A stretch of 64,000 bases of DNA from Mesomycoplasma bovoculi M165/69 (GCF_000524555.1 NZ_CP007154.1:558001-622000), one strand, 5' to 3'; shown: positions 9,665 to 21,683, numbered from the stretch's first letter. Notes: a model not told the origin generated them from the letters alone. Numbers and translations: made by a program.

Positions 9665-11644
9665 TTACTCCTTATTTACTCTTAAAATTGCTAGTTTAAT
9701 GTTTTCAACAAACTCATCAAAAGTCTCTGTTGTTGAAAATGCAGCAGCTGATGTTGGATTCCCTCCACCACCAACTTGCTCACTTATAAATTGTACATTA
9801 ATATTTTCCAAACTACGTGCAGACATTTTATAATTTTCTTTTTCTGGCACTTTTGCAACAACAAAAGCGGCTTCTCTACCTTTGATTGCTAAAATTTGCT
9901 CACAAGCAATTGAAATCAAATCTAAACTAACTTCTTTGTCAATAGCTGCTAAAAAATAACCCGCTTTAATAGGTTTGACAGTAGACAAGATTTCTTTGAT
10001 AATACTTGATTCTTCTTCGCTGATTTTTAAAAACTCAGCTGTTTGTAAAGGTTTGGCTCCTCAACGAACTAAAGCAGAAATAGAATTAAATGTTGCAGAT
10101 GTGGTTTGTTTTTTAAATTGTGCTGAGTCAACATAGACACCATTTAATAAAATTTGTGCAACTTCTCGTTCAATTTGAATTTGGGAATTTATATTCAATA
10201 AAATTAAATTTGTGATAATTTCACAAGTAGAAGATGCATTTGTATTAATATAAACATTAGCTGAATCAATTTGATTTTTATTATTTAATGTGATTCCGTG
10301 ATGATCAAAAATGAATAAATTTTGAGTTTTTGACATATCAAGCAAAAATGAATTTTCAATTCGCGAAAAATCTGAAGTATCAACCAAAATTGACAAAGTG
10401 GAATCGCGTTTGCTTTTATCGTTTAATATCAAACTGGACTGCTCTTCAGAAATGAAAATTTTCTTTCAAAATGGTTCATTTATTTTCAAAAAACGTTTTG
10501 TAGTACTATCAAAAGTTTTATTTTGAATAAAAAAATTAATATTTTTTTTAAAAACTTTTTTGGCATATTGTTTCAAAAAATAACCTAGCCCATAAGCTGC
10601 TCCAAATGAATCTAAATCAGAATTGATATGCCCAAATAGAAGAATGTTTTCAGTATCTCTTAACTTATTTACTAATAATCTTCCTACATTTTTTAGTGAT
10701 ACTAATGAGGTATCACCAGTTCCATTTCCATATGAACCATATGAAAAAGGTTTTTTACCAAATTCGTAGATAGAAATTTGATTTCCACCTCGAATTTTAG
10801 AAAAAGATAGAGCCTCGTTCGCTAGTCTTTGAATTTCGTCTAGGTTTGAACTACCAAAACCAAAACCTATAGACAGTCAAAGGTTTTGATTATTTTTTAG
10901 CTTTAATTTTTCATTTCTAAAAACTGAAAAATGATTTTTTTGTCATTGCTCAAAAGTTTCATAATACATTGTAATCAAAAATTTGCCAGAGTCAAATTCC
11001 CGATACAAAAAATGATACTCTTTCGAAATTTCATCTAGAAATTGAGTAGTTAAAATTTTTAATTTTGAACTATTTTGATCATCTAATTGAAAATTCAATG
11101 AATTTAAATTATCGATTTCAATTTCACCAATTACTAGTGCCTTTTTTTCATTATTATTAACAACAGACTCTAAAAGGGTGATGTCTCTAATTGAAAATCA
11201 ATTTTCACCTAAATTAAAATTGACTAAAAAGTGATTATTTTCTTTTTGAATTTTAAATTCACTAGGAAATGATTTAATTTCTTTGTATTGTGGAAATAAA
11301 GAAAAAATATCACGTCCTACAATATTTTCCCCAAAAACATTGTTTGCATATTCAGAAGATGATAAGACTTCATATGTTGAAGACAAAATCACAACACCCA
11401 AATTGTTGGAATTATTTATAGAATCATATTTTTCATAATAGAACACATTGTTACTTGTTATGTATTTGTAAATTTTGTAAACACTATAAGAAAAGCTAGC
11501 AATAAAAAAAACAAAAAACATTACACTTAGTGCAATAAATGGAGGCTGTTGCAAATCTGGTTGAAAAATTTTCACAAATAAAACAACTAAAATTAAAATA
11601 AAAAAAACAATAGGTGGCAAAAAATTAATTAAGATTTTTTTCAT
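9665..11644 (-). CDS. gdpP: Cyclic-di-AMP phosphodiesterase, GdpP-type DHH protein
   Basis: 659 aa, GdpP length. Order: two membrane helices (residues about 7-25 and 35-57), a degenerate PAS domain, a degenerate GGDEF domain (about 160-290), then the DHH/DHHA1 phosphoesterase half. DHH metal residues are visible in GHINSDLDSFGAAYG, LVDTSDFSR and FDHHG. The DHHA1 glycine motif reads GGGGNPTSAA where GdpP proteins normally have GGGGH, so the His is replaced by Asn. The enzyme hydrolyses c-di-AMP at the membrane. It lies between leuS and rplI with gaps of 8 and 1 bases. Family assignment is strong; the effect of the Asn on activity is unknown. Confidence 0.92.
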
Positions 11645-11652
11645 ATTAACTA

Positions 11653-14031
11653 TTATTCTGTTTTAACTTTACCTACAAAATTTATCATTTTTTTGGGAAT
11701 ATAAATTGGTTTAAATGACTCTAATTTATTTAAAAATGCTTTAATTTTTTGGTTATTTTGACATTCACTTATAATTTCTTCACTAGAAGTGTTGATACTA
11801 AATGGTAAAACTAGTCTTGTTTTCCCATTAATCGCAACAGGTAAATTGAATTCATGAGAATCTAAAAAAGATGTATCAAAACTAGGTCATTTTTGTTGTG
11901 ATAGATCTTTTTGCCCTAATTTCTCCAATAGTTCTTCAGCTAAATGCGGAGCAAAAATTCCAAAAATAATTACAAAGTCAATTAAATATTTTTGACTTGG
12001 TAATTCTTTGGTTTTGTTTAAGAAATTAATATATGTCATCATTTTAGATATTGCAACATTAAACTTAAGTTCACTCACTAGTGTTGTAGTTTCGGCAATG
12101 AAACTATGATATTGTTTTTCAAATTCTTGAATATTTTTAATATTTACATTAAATTTGTATGTATTTAAAATGGTTCTATACACTCTTTTAACTCAAGAAT
12201 ACATTCCCTTAATACCATTTCAATCTCAAATTTTGACTTCAGTTAATGGACCAATAAACATTAAATATAGTCTTAATGAATCTGCTCCAAATTCTTCAAC
12301 AACATCATCTGGATTGATAATATTACCTTTAGATTTGGACATTTTTTGTCCATCTGTACCTAAAAGCATTCCTTGATTTACCACTTTGAAAAATGGTTCA
12401 CTAGTTGAAACTAATTGTGAATCAAAAAGAACTTTATGTCAAAAACGTGAATAAATTAGGTGACCAACAGCATGTTCTTGACCCCCAATGTATAAATCAA
12501 CGGGTAATCATTTTTGAAATCTTTCCATTGCTTGTGGATCGGTAAAATCTAAATAAGTACCATCATCATTTTTTAAAATATAGGCTAAAAAATATCATGA
12601 GCTTCCAGCTCATTGTGGCATAGTATTAGTTTCGCGACGATATTTTTTACCTTCGTGTTCAAAAAATACTCACTCTTTGGCATTTGCTAGTGGCGACTCA
12701 CCTGTTCCTGATGGTTGGATTTGGTCTAATTTAGGCAATTCAACCAATTTTTCTTCCAAATAAATTTTGTTGTTTTCATCAAAATAAACTGGAAAAGGTT
12801 CTCCTCAATATCTTTGACGAGAAAATACTCAATCTTTAATTTTGTAAGCCGTTGTTGTTTTTGCAAGTTTTTGTTTACTTAAAAAATTAAAAAGATTCAA
12901 CCTTGCCTTTTTAATATCTTGATCATTAAATTGAGCTGAGTTAATTAACACACCATCTCTAATAACTTCAATTATAGGTAAATTAAATAACTCTCCAAAT
13001 TTAGCATCACGGTCATCGTGGGCTGGCACACCCATAACAGCGCCACTTCCATAGTTCCCTAAAACATAATTAGTAATATAAGTTGGAATTGGTTGTCCAC
13101 TTAAGGGATGAATTAAAAATAAGTTTGTAAAAATTCCTTTAATTTGTGTAGACATTTTGTTACTAATGTTACTATTTTGTTGAATAAATTTAGCAATTTC
13201 TGGATTTGTTTCCATTAATTTTTTGCTAATTGGATGATTCATAGATAAACCTATGAAACTAACTCCAAAAATAGTTTCAAGTCTTGTTGTAAATACTTCA
13301 ACAAAATCTACTCCATTTTTTAAGAAAAATTTAACTACTCATCCTGTTGATTTTCCAATTCATTTTGTTTGTAATTGTTTTAATGAATCTGGAAACTCAA
13401 GACCTTCAAGACCTTCTAATAATTTATCAGCATATTCTGTAATTTTAAGAACTCATTGCTTCATTTGTTTTGCAACAACAGGAAAACCACCACGCTCACT
13501 TATTAAATTTCCCTTGTCATCTAAAACTAATTCTTCATTAGCTAATACAGTTCCTAATTTTTCACATCAATTAACTTCTGTGTCTCGCAATTCTGCTAAG
13601 CCTTTTTTATAAAGTAAACGAAAAATTCATTGGGTTTTTTCATAAAATAAAGGATCTGTTGTATCAATTTCCTTATCCCAATCATAAGAAAATCCAAGTG
13701 ATTGAATTTGATTTTTAAAATTTGATATATTTTTCTTACTAAAATCTGCAGGATGGTTACCAGTGTTAAGAGCATACTGCTCAGCTGGTAATCCAAAGGC
13801 ATCTCATCCCATTGGGTGCAAGACATCAAAACCTTGTAATCTTTTATATCTTGCTACAATATCAGTTGCTGTGTAACCTAATGGATGCCCAAGATGCAGT
13901 CCAGCAGCTGAAGGATATGGAAACATATCCAAAACATAAAATTTCTTATCGCTTCTACTTTCAGTTTTAAAAACTTTTTGCTCTTGCCAAAAGTTTTGTC
14001 ATTTCTTTTCAATTAATTTATGATTAAACAT
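11653..14031 (-). CDS. leuS: Leucyl-tRNA synthetase
   Basis: 792 aa class I synthetase charging tRNA-Leu. The HIGH motif is in [20 protein letters not shown] (about residues 40-59) and the KMSKS loop in [19 protein letters not shown] near 565. The CP1 editing region contains [11 protein letters not shown] (family TTRPDT) and [11 protein letters not shown], including the conserved Asp region, so editing appears intact. The C-terminus ends with the small binding domain, [11 protein letters not shown] at the right end; a TATAAT on the minus strand (14047-14042) lies only about 11 bases upstream, so the transcript may be nearly leaderless. gdpP follows 8 bases downstream. Confidence 0.97.
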
Positions 14032-14041
14032 AATTTTAATA

Positions 14042-14047
14042 ATTATA
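14042..14047 (-). promoter_or_regulatory. Candidate -10 of leuS
   Basis: The minus strand reads TAATATAATTATTAAAATTATG up to the leuS start. A TATAAT this close implies a 5' leader of only a few bases. The 142-base spacer to rnr shows no T-box sequence. Confidence 0.4.
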
Positions 14048-14173
14048 TTAAAAAAAACAATCAGTAATAGTTTTTTTAATGGACTTTCAGTTAAAAAACA
14101 ATTAATTTTAAATATAAAAAATTACTAAAAGTCTATAAAATAAAGCATTTTAGTTATTTTTTTTAAAAATTAC

Positions 14174-16306
14174 TTATGAGATTTTATTAAGTTTTTTAAG
14201 GTCTACAATTGCTGTTATTTTTCCATTTCAAATATCTACTTCAGATAAAATAACAGGAATTTTAGCTCCAACTTTAAATTTGTAATGACCATTTGAAAGT
14301 TCAAAACCTTCAGGAGCTAAAGTATAAGGATTTTCTTCAGCATCTGGTAGTTGGCGAGCAAAAATTAAAGCATCAAATTTTTGATCTATTTCAACAAAAA
14401 TTCCATAATTTACTGCAGATGTAATTTGAGCTTCAAAACTTTGGCCAATTTGATGTTGCATATATTCAGCTTTTTTAATAGATACAACTTTTCTTTCAAG
14501 AGCAACAGCTCGCCTTTCAAAGTTTGTGGTTTGACTAGCCTGGTTGTTCATAATTTCTTCAAAACGTTCAAAATCTGCATGTTTTTCAAACAAAACATAT
14601 CTAATAATTCTATGAACTAGCAAGTCTGGATATCTCCGAATTGGACTTGTAAAGTGGGTATAAAATTTTGAAGCAAGTCCAAAGTGACCATCATTATAAG
14701 TTGAATAAATAGCCTTTTGCAAGCAACGCAAAATGCTATATTTGATAAAATTGCTATCATCTATAGTTTTAATTTTTTCAACAGCTTTTGCAAACTCTAT
14801 AGAATCAACATTATCCTTAATTTGATGTTTTGCGCCAATTTGTTGAGCAATACTATTAAAAACATCTATACCTGCTTGGTCGGGTTTATGGTGAATTCTA
14901 TACAACAAAGGCACTTTTTTTTCAAAAAGAACTTGTGCAACATTTTCGTTTGCTCGCACCATAAAACTTTCAATCAAAGTCTCACCAATTCCTCTATGTT
15001 TGATTTGAATGGAATCTGTATAACCTTGTTCATTTAAAATAATTTTTTGTTCAGGAACTTCCAAATCCACATAACCTTGTTGTAATTTAAATTTATGCAA
15101 AATTGTGTGTAATTCCAAGGCAACATCAAGCATTTTTGCAACTGCATTTTTTTGTTTTTCACTATCTGAGCTAGAATTATCTCAAGTAACTATTTTATCT
15201 TCAAAATATTTATTAACTTGTTTATAAGTTAATCTAAATTTTGAATTAATGACAGAAGGATAAATTTTTATATCTAAATTATTACCTTTAGAATCAATTA
15301 ATGCCTCCATAGTCAATGTATAGCGATCAACATTGGGATTTAACGAACAAATTCCATTTGAAAGTTCTTCTGGAAGCATAGGAATTACAGTATGTGGTAA
15401 ATAAATTGAAGTTCCACGTTCTTGAGCATCAATATCTATTGCACTATTTTCTTTAACATAATGGCTAACATCTGCAATATGAACTTTCAAAACATAATTA
15501 TCACCTTGATGAAAAACAGAAATTGCATCATCAAAATCTTTAGTGTCATCACCATCGATTGTAAAAACAATTTCATTACGCAAATCAACTCTGTCCGATT
15601 CAATTTCACCTATATTTTGTGGAATATTCTTGGCTTCTTGACAAGCAAGTTCGCTAAATTTTGTTGGCACATTTGATTCAAAAATAGGAATTTTTACATA
15701 TACAAATTCCTCATTTGCATCACCTATTTCTTTTAAAAAACTAATTTTTAAAGTATTTCTAAAAAAATCAATGATTTGAACTTGAACAAATTTATCAACT
15801 TTTAAATTTTCACTAGATTGCCAAACAAAGTGGACTGGTTGTTGAAAATTAAAAGGTTCAAAAATAAAACTATTATTCTTAGAAACAACTTTACCGATTA
15901 ATGTTTTAGTATTTCGTTGCAAAATTTTTGTAATTACACCATATTTTTGGCCTTCACGAATAGAATCTTCATAAACATTAACACGAACTTCATCTCCATC
16001 AAGTGAATTTGCACTAAAGCGAGCTGCAACAAAAACACTAGTGCTTTGCGGAGTTTTGTCTTTGTCTTCAACAAACCCATAATTAGCATTTCGGCAACGA
16101 AACAAACCTATTTTAGTTTCAATTAGTCGAGGTCAGTGGTAACGACCATCTTGTAGTTTAAAAATTGCAAAATCTTTAATTAACTTAACAATCTGTTGTG
16201 TAACATCATGGTGTAGGTGTTTTGAAATATTAAAAAAACGCACTATTTCAACATAACTTCGTGGTGTTTTTAAAAAAACACTTAATTTTTCAGGAGAAAT
16301 TATCAT
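14174..16306 (-). CDS. rnr: Ribonuclease R
   Basis: 710 aa RNase II/RNR family 3'-5' exoribonuclease, the main exonuclease of mollicutes. A small helix-turn-helix begins the protein (MIISPEKLSVFLKTPRSYVE), then cold-shock OB domains (YGFVEDKD... near 70). The RNB catalytic domain starts at ID near residue 250 with VFTIDGDDTKDFDDAIS, carrying the metal-binding Asp residues, and ends with FTSPIRRYPDLLVHR near 540. The C-terminal S1 domain is seen in SFEAQITSAVNYGIFVEID. secG ends 4 bases upstream, the common secG-rnr pairing, in which SsrA usually also participates; here tmRNA is elsewhere (25964). Confidence 0.96.
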
Positions 16307-16310
16307 ACTT

Positions 16311-16544
16311 TTAAAGTAGCCTTATCACAAGAGCTAGAATTATAAAGATAAAACCCAAAATAAACATAGCTCATTTAGTAAATTTTTTAAAACCTCGTTC
16401 TTTGGAAACTTGAAACAAATCAAGATCACTAGAACCTATAAGTGCTCCAGAAAAAGAGTTGGAATGTGGAGACATTAAAAATGATATTAATATCATTAAT
16501 ATCGCTATTATAACAAGCAAAATAACAATAACAGTTGTAATCAT
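16311..16544 (-). CDS. secG: Preprotein translocase subunit SecG
   Basis: 77 aa with two membrane helices (about residues 3-24 and 56-76) joined by a short loop containing SPHSNSFSGALIGSSD, comparable to the SGAF/GG region of SecG. SecG assists SecYE during preprotein translocation. Too short for a usual length cut-off and containing one UGA (Trp). It lies 4 bases before rnr in the same operon order seen in Firmicutes, which supports the call strongly. Confidence 0.85.
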
Positions 16545-16624
16545 AATTAAAATTAAATTATAAATTTTACCATAAATTAAGCAAACATTGAATGCAATTG
16601 GACAACTAGCAGAATAAATCTTTG

Positions 16625-17326
16625 CTATTTCCTATTTTTGAGCTTTTCTATTTCCTTAGGCAATAATTTTCGATACTGACCTTGTTTTAAATTGCCAATG
16701 TCTAAACAAGCAAAACCTACCCTATCAAGAGTGATAACCTTTTTGTGAACTAACTCAAAAAGTTTTTTAACATGATGATTTGTTCCTCTTCACAAAGTCA
16801 CAACATATTTCCGGCTGCTAAGTTGTTTAACAATTTGTTTTGATTCTTTTTCATCAATAAAAACATTGCTAGAATTTAAAAATTCTAACTCCATTTTAGA
16901 CAATGTAAAATCTACCTTTGCAACATAAACTCGCTCAATTTCATTTTTAGGATGTAATAAATAACTAGTTAAATCGCCATCATTTGTAATCAATAAAACC
17001 CCTGTTGTATTAAAATCTAAACGTCCAACAGGATACAAACGTTGATTTTGATTAAAAAAATCAATAACAGTTTTTCGACCAAAATTATCTTTGCAAGTGG
17101 ATAAACATTCTCGAGGTTTGTTTAATAAATAATATAGTTTTTTCTCTTCTTTTTTTAAAGAAATTCCATCAATTTCAATTGTTGAATTTTCATCTACAAG
17201 TTGCCCAATATGAGCAATTTTGCCATCAACAAATACTCTTTCCTCTTGAATTAATTTTTCAGCAGCTCTCCGTGAACAAAATCCACTCTGTGCAATTAAT
17301 TTATGAATTTTATTTTTTGTTTTCAT
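16625..17326 (-). CDS. rRNA pseudouridine synthase, RsuA/RluB family
   Basis: 233 aa. The N-terminal S4 RNA-binding domain (IHKLIAQSGFCSRRAAEKLIQEERVFVDG) is followed by the pseudouridine synthase core with YYLLNKPRECLSTCKD and the catalytic motif GRLDFNTTGVLLITNDG, in which the Asp of RLD is the nucleophile. RsuA/RluB enzymes convert specific uridines in 16S or 23S rRNA; which one cannot be told here, though the single Rsu-type gene beside ribosome genes in mollicutes is often labelled RluB. The 5' end overlaps sufU by 17 bases. Confidence 0.9.
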
Positions 17327-17732
17327 CTAATATTTCTAACTCCAATGCCTCAATCGGTAATTGAACACAAGCTAACCTGTTCAAATGATTCTTGACATTC
17401 ACAAAAGCGTTTAGGTCACTTAAATCCAAATCAACTTGTTGATTTTCTAACATATTTTTAAATTTGTTAATAATGGTTCTAGCTTCAAAAATATTTTTAT
17501 TCAATAAAATATTTTCTAAAATTTGAGAACTGGCCAAAATTAAGGTGCAACCTGAGGCACAAAAATTAATTTTTATAATTTTTTGTTCAAAAACATGCAA
17601 ATCTAGTTGTAATTTATCATCACAAAATCTATTGCGATGTAAATAATTAGATTTGCAAAATACTTTTTTCTCACTATGTTTTTTTGCAGATTCGCTTATA
17701 ATAGTTCGTCGAGTATTAAAATCGCTATACAA
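17310..17732 (-). CDS. sufU: SufU-type iron-sulfur assembly protein
   Basis: 140 aa, SufU/IscU family. The three ligand cysteines are visible in context: NRFCDD near residue 37 (family NPxCGD, with the Asp kept), CASGCTLILASSQIL near 58-70 and NRLACVQLPIEALEL near 120-132 (family RxxCxxLxxxAL). SufU accepts sulfur or zinc-exchanges with SufS during Fe-S cluster formation. It overlaps sufS by 8 bases and rluB by 17. No SufB, SufC or SufD is in the window, so the pair represents the minimal mycoplasma SufS-SufU arrangement. The NRFC replacement of NPxC is unusual. Confidence 0.85.
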   Translation of the reverse strand: MYSDFNTRRTIISESAKKHSEKKVFCKSNYLHRNRFCDDKLQLDLHVFEQKIIKINFCASGCTLILASSQILENILLNKNIFEARTIINKFKNMLENQQVDLDLSDLNAFVNVKNHLNRLACVQLPIEALELEILDENKK

Positions 17733-18867
17733 AATTAAAAAAATCCTTTCTTTTTAAAAATTCAACAATCTTGTCAATATCTTGGTAATTATTATAAATT
17801 GCTAAAGAAATTCTAACAAAACTTTGTTCATTTAACACATTTGAAATTAAAGGTACACAAAAATTACCACTTCGAACATAAATATTTTCATGACCAAGTG
17901 CTGAAGAAATATCTTGAGCTGAAAATCCTTTTATATTAAATAAAATAATGTGATCTGATTTTTGTGAATAAATTTCAATATTCTCAATTTCTGACAATTT
18001 TAAAAAAGCATAGTTGCTTAAATTCTTTAATTTGTCTTGAATTTTAGCATAATCAAATTGATTAAAAAAATCTAGCGCAGCATCAAAACCTCACAAACCT
18101 GCTAAATTTGGTGTACCTGGTTCATAAACCTGCAAACCTTTAGCAAAATCCAATTCAAAATTAACAACTGATGTTGCACCCCCACCAAAAGTTGTTGGTT
18201 TTAACATACTTAAAAGTTGTTTTTGAATAGCCAACACACCAAGTCCTGTGGGTCCAAAAAACTTATTTGTGCTAAATGCAATTATATGAGCAAATTTTAA
18301 ACTTACTTTTTCAACACTAATAGCCTGAGTTGCATCATTAACAACTATTGCATTAAATTGTTTTGCTTTTTCCCAAATTGTTTTAAGATCTAAATTAATT
18401 TGTAGTGAATTATTAATTTGCGAAAAAGCAATAATTTTTGTTTTATTATTAATTTCACTTACAAAATTTGTAGTATAGACTACTTTTGCTCCTTTTGTTC
18501 TGGCTCAATGCAATCAAGGAGTTAAATTAGATGAATGATTTAAATATGAAACTAAAATCTCATCTCCAGGTTTGATGAAATTTTGAAACATTTGCGCAAA
18601 TAAATTTATTGAATCAGTAGTACCCGATGTGAAAATAACTTCATCAAATGAGGCTTCAATTAATTTGGCACATTTATGTCTAATATTTGCTATTTTAGTT
18701 TGATTTATAAAGCCTAAATCTGAATTAATTGAGTGATTATTTATTGCAAAATTTGTATAAAAATCTACAATTGCTGAAATAACAGATTGAGGTTTTTGCA
18801 TCATCGCCGCTGAGTCTAAATAAGTTTTTGTGCTCAGAAGTGGAAATTGAGATCTTAAATTATTCAT
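17725..18867 (-). CDS. sufS: Cysteine desulfurase SufS
   Basis: 380 aa, class V aminotransferase fold. MNNLRSQFPLLSTKTYLDSAAMMQKP is the usual start. Seen motifs: TSGTTDSINLFAQ near residue 85, LNHSSNLTPW (family EHHANIVPW), NDATQAIS near 190 and the PLP lysine in FSTNKFFGPTGLGVL near 215 (the His usually before this Lys is Asn). The catalytic cysteine lies in RSGNFCVP near 338. SufS takes sulfur from cysteine as a persulfide and passes it to SufU, encoded downstream with an 8-base overlap. It also overlaps tlyA upstream by 8 bases. Confidence 0.92.
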
Positions 18868-19570
18868 TTTTTTGAAAGTAAATAATATATTCTGTGTTTT
18901 TAGATTTTTTACCTGTTATAGGTGATTCTATTTTACCAATAAAATTAAAATTTTCTTTTGCAAAGTTTAAAAAACGATTTATCAAAAAATCATGATATTG
19001 CAAATCCACATAACCGCCTTTTTCAACATATTTCGAACTTGCTTCAAATTGTGGTTTAAATAAAACCACAAAATCAGATTTAGGTTTTAACAAAGATGCT
19101 GCAATTGGCACAACATAATTTAAACTAATGAAAGACACATCACAAACAATTGAATCAATTTGTTCTTTAAAAAAAGTTGGATTTACATTTTTGATGTTAG
19201 TTTTTTCCATCACTTTAACATTCTTTTGAATTCTCAAACTATAATCAAGTTGATTGGTTCCAGAATCTAAAGCATAAACAGTTTTTGCTCCATTTAGCAA
19301 ACAAACTTGTGTAAAACCACCAGTGGAAGAACCTACATCTAAAACAACCTTGTCTTGAAAATTGAGATCAAATTCTTTAATTGCAGCTAGTAATTTATAG
19401 GCTCCTCGTGATACAAACTCTTTTTGTTGTTCTATTAAAATCTTATCAGTTTCTTTAATTTTGACAAGTGGTAAAAATACAACTTCATTATTCACACGAA
19501 CTTTGCCAGAACGAATAATTAATTCAGCATTATCAAAACCTTGAGAAATTAATTTATCTTTTAAAGTCAT
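18860..19570 (-). CDS. tlyA: TlyA-family rRNA 2'-O-methyltransferase
   Basis: 236 aa. An S4 domain at the N-terminus (LISQGFDNAELIIRSGKVRVNN) is joined to an FtsJ-like methyltransferase fold with the SAM motif VVLDVGSSTGGFTQVCLLNGA near residue 83 and the KDKE-type catalytic region DVSFISLNYVVPIA and FKPQFEA. Family members methylate cytidines in 16S and/or 23S rRNA; they were once called hemolysin A. It overlaps sufS by 8 bases and follows the small unknown gene by one base. Confidence 0.92.
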   Translation of the reverse strand: MTLKDKLISQGFDNAELIIRSGKVRVNNEVVFLPLVKIKETDKILIEQQKEFVSRGAYKLLAAIKEFDLNFQDKVVLDVGSSTGGFTQVCLLNGAKTVYALDSGTNQLDYSLRIQKNVKVMEKTNIKNVNPTFFKEQIDSIVCDVSFISLNYVVPIAASLLKPKSDFVVLFKPQFEASSKYVEKGGYVDLQYHDFLINRFLNFAKENFNFIGKIESPITGKKSKNTEYIIYFQKNE

Positions 19571-19571
19571 C

Positions 19572-20009
19572 TTACTTTCACTTTTTTAACATTGCTAAGA
19601 TTTTAATGTTAAACGCACTTTCTATGTCAATTAAAAAAAACGTAATTTTGTTAAAAGCTTTTCTTCGTTTTTGTTCATAAAAAGATAGGAAATTATTCCT
19701 TTTTATTTTTTTAATAACCCAACTACAAAATAAAAAAATTGAAATATTTTCTCAAAAATCATAACCTAAACTAGATGTTATAAAATTAGAAAAAATCTTT
19801 TTTCAATATTTTAAACTTTCAATATTTTTAACTAATTCTACCTCTAATTCAGCCATCTTTGAATATTCTATTTTTAAATTAAAAATTTTCGAAATTTCAA
19901 ACAAAACATAAACAAATTTTTTCCCAAAAATTTGCTTATAAGTTCGAAAAAGTAAATTTTGATTTTTCAAATTTAAAATCAACTGGTTTTTATACACTTT
20001 TTTAATCAT
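19572..20009 (-). CDS. Small basic protein of unknown function
   Basis: 145 aa, not recognised. It is rich in Lys, Phe and Ile, and a hydrophobic stretch FLFCSWVI lies near residue 90, too short to be a clear membrane segment. Two UGAs encode Trp. The chosen start is the ATG 8 bases inside the end of nusB; a second ATG at 20030 is possible. It fills the space between nusB and tlyA where other bacteria often carry xseAB or ispA, but no such homology can be seen. Its tight packing (8-base overlap, 1-base gap) argues that it is a real gene. Confidence 0.6.
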
Positions 20010-20475
20010 TTGATGTCTCAAGTAAATCATTGTAATTGATTTGTTGCTGAAAAAATCCTTGTTTTTTAAATTCTAAGTAAATTTTTTGTAAAATTGCATT
20101 TACAAATTTATGATCATTGTCTGTCTCTAAAGTAAATAACTTAGTAATTTCAATCATTTCATTTATTACAATTTGATGAGCTAAAAAAAATATTTCAGCA
20201 CAACCAAATAATAGAATTGATCTCAAAAGAGGTAAAATACGTTCTCAATTTCACATTAAATTAAGTTGTTGTTCAATATTTTTTTTAAAAAAATTATAGT
20301 TTTTAGCTATAAAACCCAACATTTGGAGCATTTTTTCATCTAATTCAGGATATTGTAAAAATAATTGATTAGTGTCTATTCTTTCATCCATTACTTCAAA
20401 TGAGTAAATCAATCCAATCACATCTGTTCGCTGAATGCGCGGAATTATAGGTCTTTTGTTTTTTTCTTTAGTCAT
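20002..20475 (-). CDS. nusB: Transcription antitermination factor NusB
   Basis: 157 aa, all helical, matching NusB length. Characteristic features are the N-terminal positively charged segment RIQRTDVIGLIYSFEVMD, corresponding to the RRxAVQALY helix, and the later PLLRSILLFGCAEIFFLAHQIVINEMIEITKLF (family: ERAILRLGAYELLF..VPxxVAINEAVELAK), then KFVNAILQKI (family FVNGVLDKI). NusB with S10 binds boxA in rRNA transcripts. One UGA codes for Trp. It is followed by the small unknown gene with an 8-base overlap and lies 11 bases after deoB. Confidence 0.88.
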
Positions 20476-20486
20476 AATAGATCCAA

Positions 20487-21683
20487 TTAAATTAGTTCAT
20501 CAAAAATATCTTCACCAATTTCAGATAATTCTACTCCAAAATTTCTAGCAATTATATTTCCAACAGTAGCCAAAGAATCAATTTTATCTTTTAAAATCTT
20601 TTTGGAATCTACAAATGATTTGGAAAAAATTGTAAGTGGCAATGCTTCTCTTGTATGATTTGTACCAGGATACATAGGATCATTGCCATGATCAGATGTA
20701 ATAATTAACAAATCATCATTCTTTAAAGAATTGACTAATTTAGCTAGTTTAATGTCAAAATCATTCAAATTTTCTGCATAACCATCTGGATTACGACGAT
20801 GACCATAACTTGAGTCAAATTCAACCAAGTTAACAAAAATTAATTCATTTGTTGTATCTTGCATAGCCCTATTGATTGCAATATCCATATTTTCATTGTC
20901 ACTTGCAGGTCCGAAAACTTCATCAATACCTTGACCAACAAAAATATCATTAATTTTTCCAACAGCAACAATATGAACTCCTGCTTCTTGAAGTTTATTT
21001 AGCATTGTTTTAGGTGGTTTGTTAGCATAATCGTGGCGATTAAAAGTTCTTGTAAAATCACCATTGTAACCAATGTATGATCTTGCAATAACACGTGAAA
21101 CATTTCACTCTGGCCTTGATGAACAAATCTGTCTAGCTGCTTTGGCATAACGATAAAGATTTTCAAGTCCCATTTTTTCTTCATGACCACAAATTTGCAA
21201 GGTAGAATCTGGCGAAGTGTAAACTATTATCTTGTTTTCATTAATTTCTTGATCTCCTAGCTCTTTCAAAATTACAGTGCCACTAATTGATTTGTTACCT
21301 ATAATTTTACGACCATCAAAAGCTTCTTCAAGCTTTGCAATGAGTTCTGGTGGAAATCCATTGCCAAAATTTGGACTAGGTTTTTCTGTAAAGATACCCA
21401 TCATTTCTCAATGCCCTGCTAATGTGTCTTTTGCATTAGATTTTGCAATAATTTTTGAAACATATGCTAAAGGTTCTTTATTTTTCTTTGTTTGCGGTTC
21501 TACTTGAGCAACATTTGAGATTCCCATTTTTCTTCAAAAAGGAATATTTAATAAGCCTGTTTTTGAAGCACTCAAAAGAGTGTTTGCACCCACATCATTA
21601 AATTCTTTTTGGCGGCCATCATCTCCAATACCCAATGAATCAGTTACTATTAAGAAAATTCGATTAAATTTTGAATTTTTCAT
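20487..21683 (-). CDS. deoB: Phosphopentomutase
   Basis: 398 aa, alkaline-phosphatase superfamily, interconverting (deoxy)ribose 1- and 5-phosphates in nucleoside salvage. Metal residues appear in RIFLIVTDSLGIGDDG near the N-terminus and ITSDHGNDPMYPGTNHTREALPL near residues 325-347. The conserved phosphothreonine region reads KDTLAGHWEMMG near 83, and DFTRTFNRHDYA is typical. The start is placed at MKNSKFNRIF rather than 14 codons upstream, since AAAAGG lies before this ATG and the family begins here. It is divergent from the C39 ABC exporter. Together with cdd and apt it gives a partial nucleotide-salvage set. Confidence 0.95.

Noticed and set aside
14032-14173. A T-box leader for leuS
   Set aside because: No T-box consensus and the apparent promoter leaves almost no leader.
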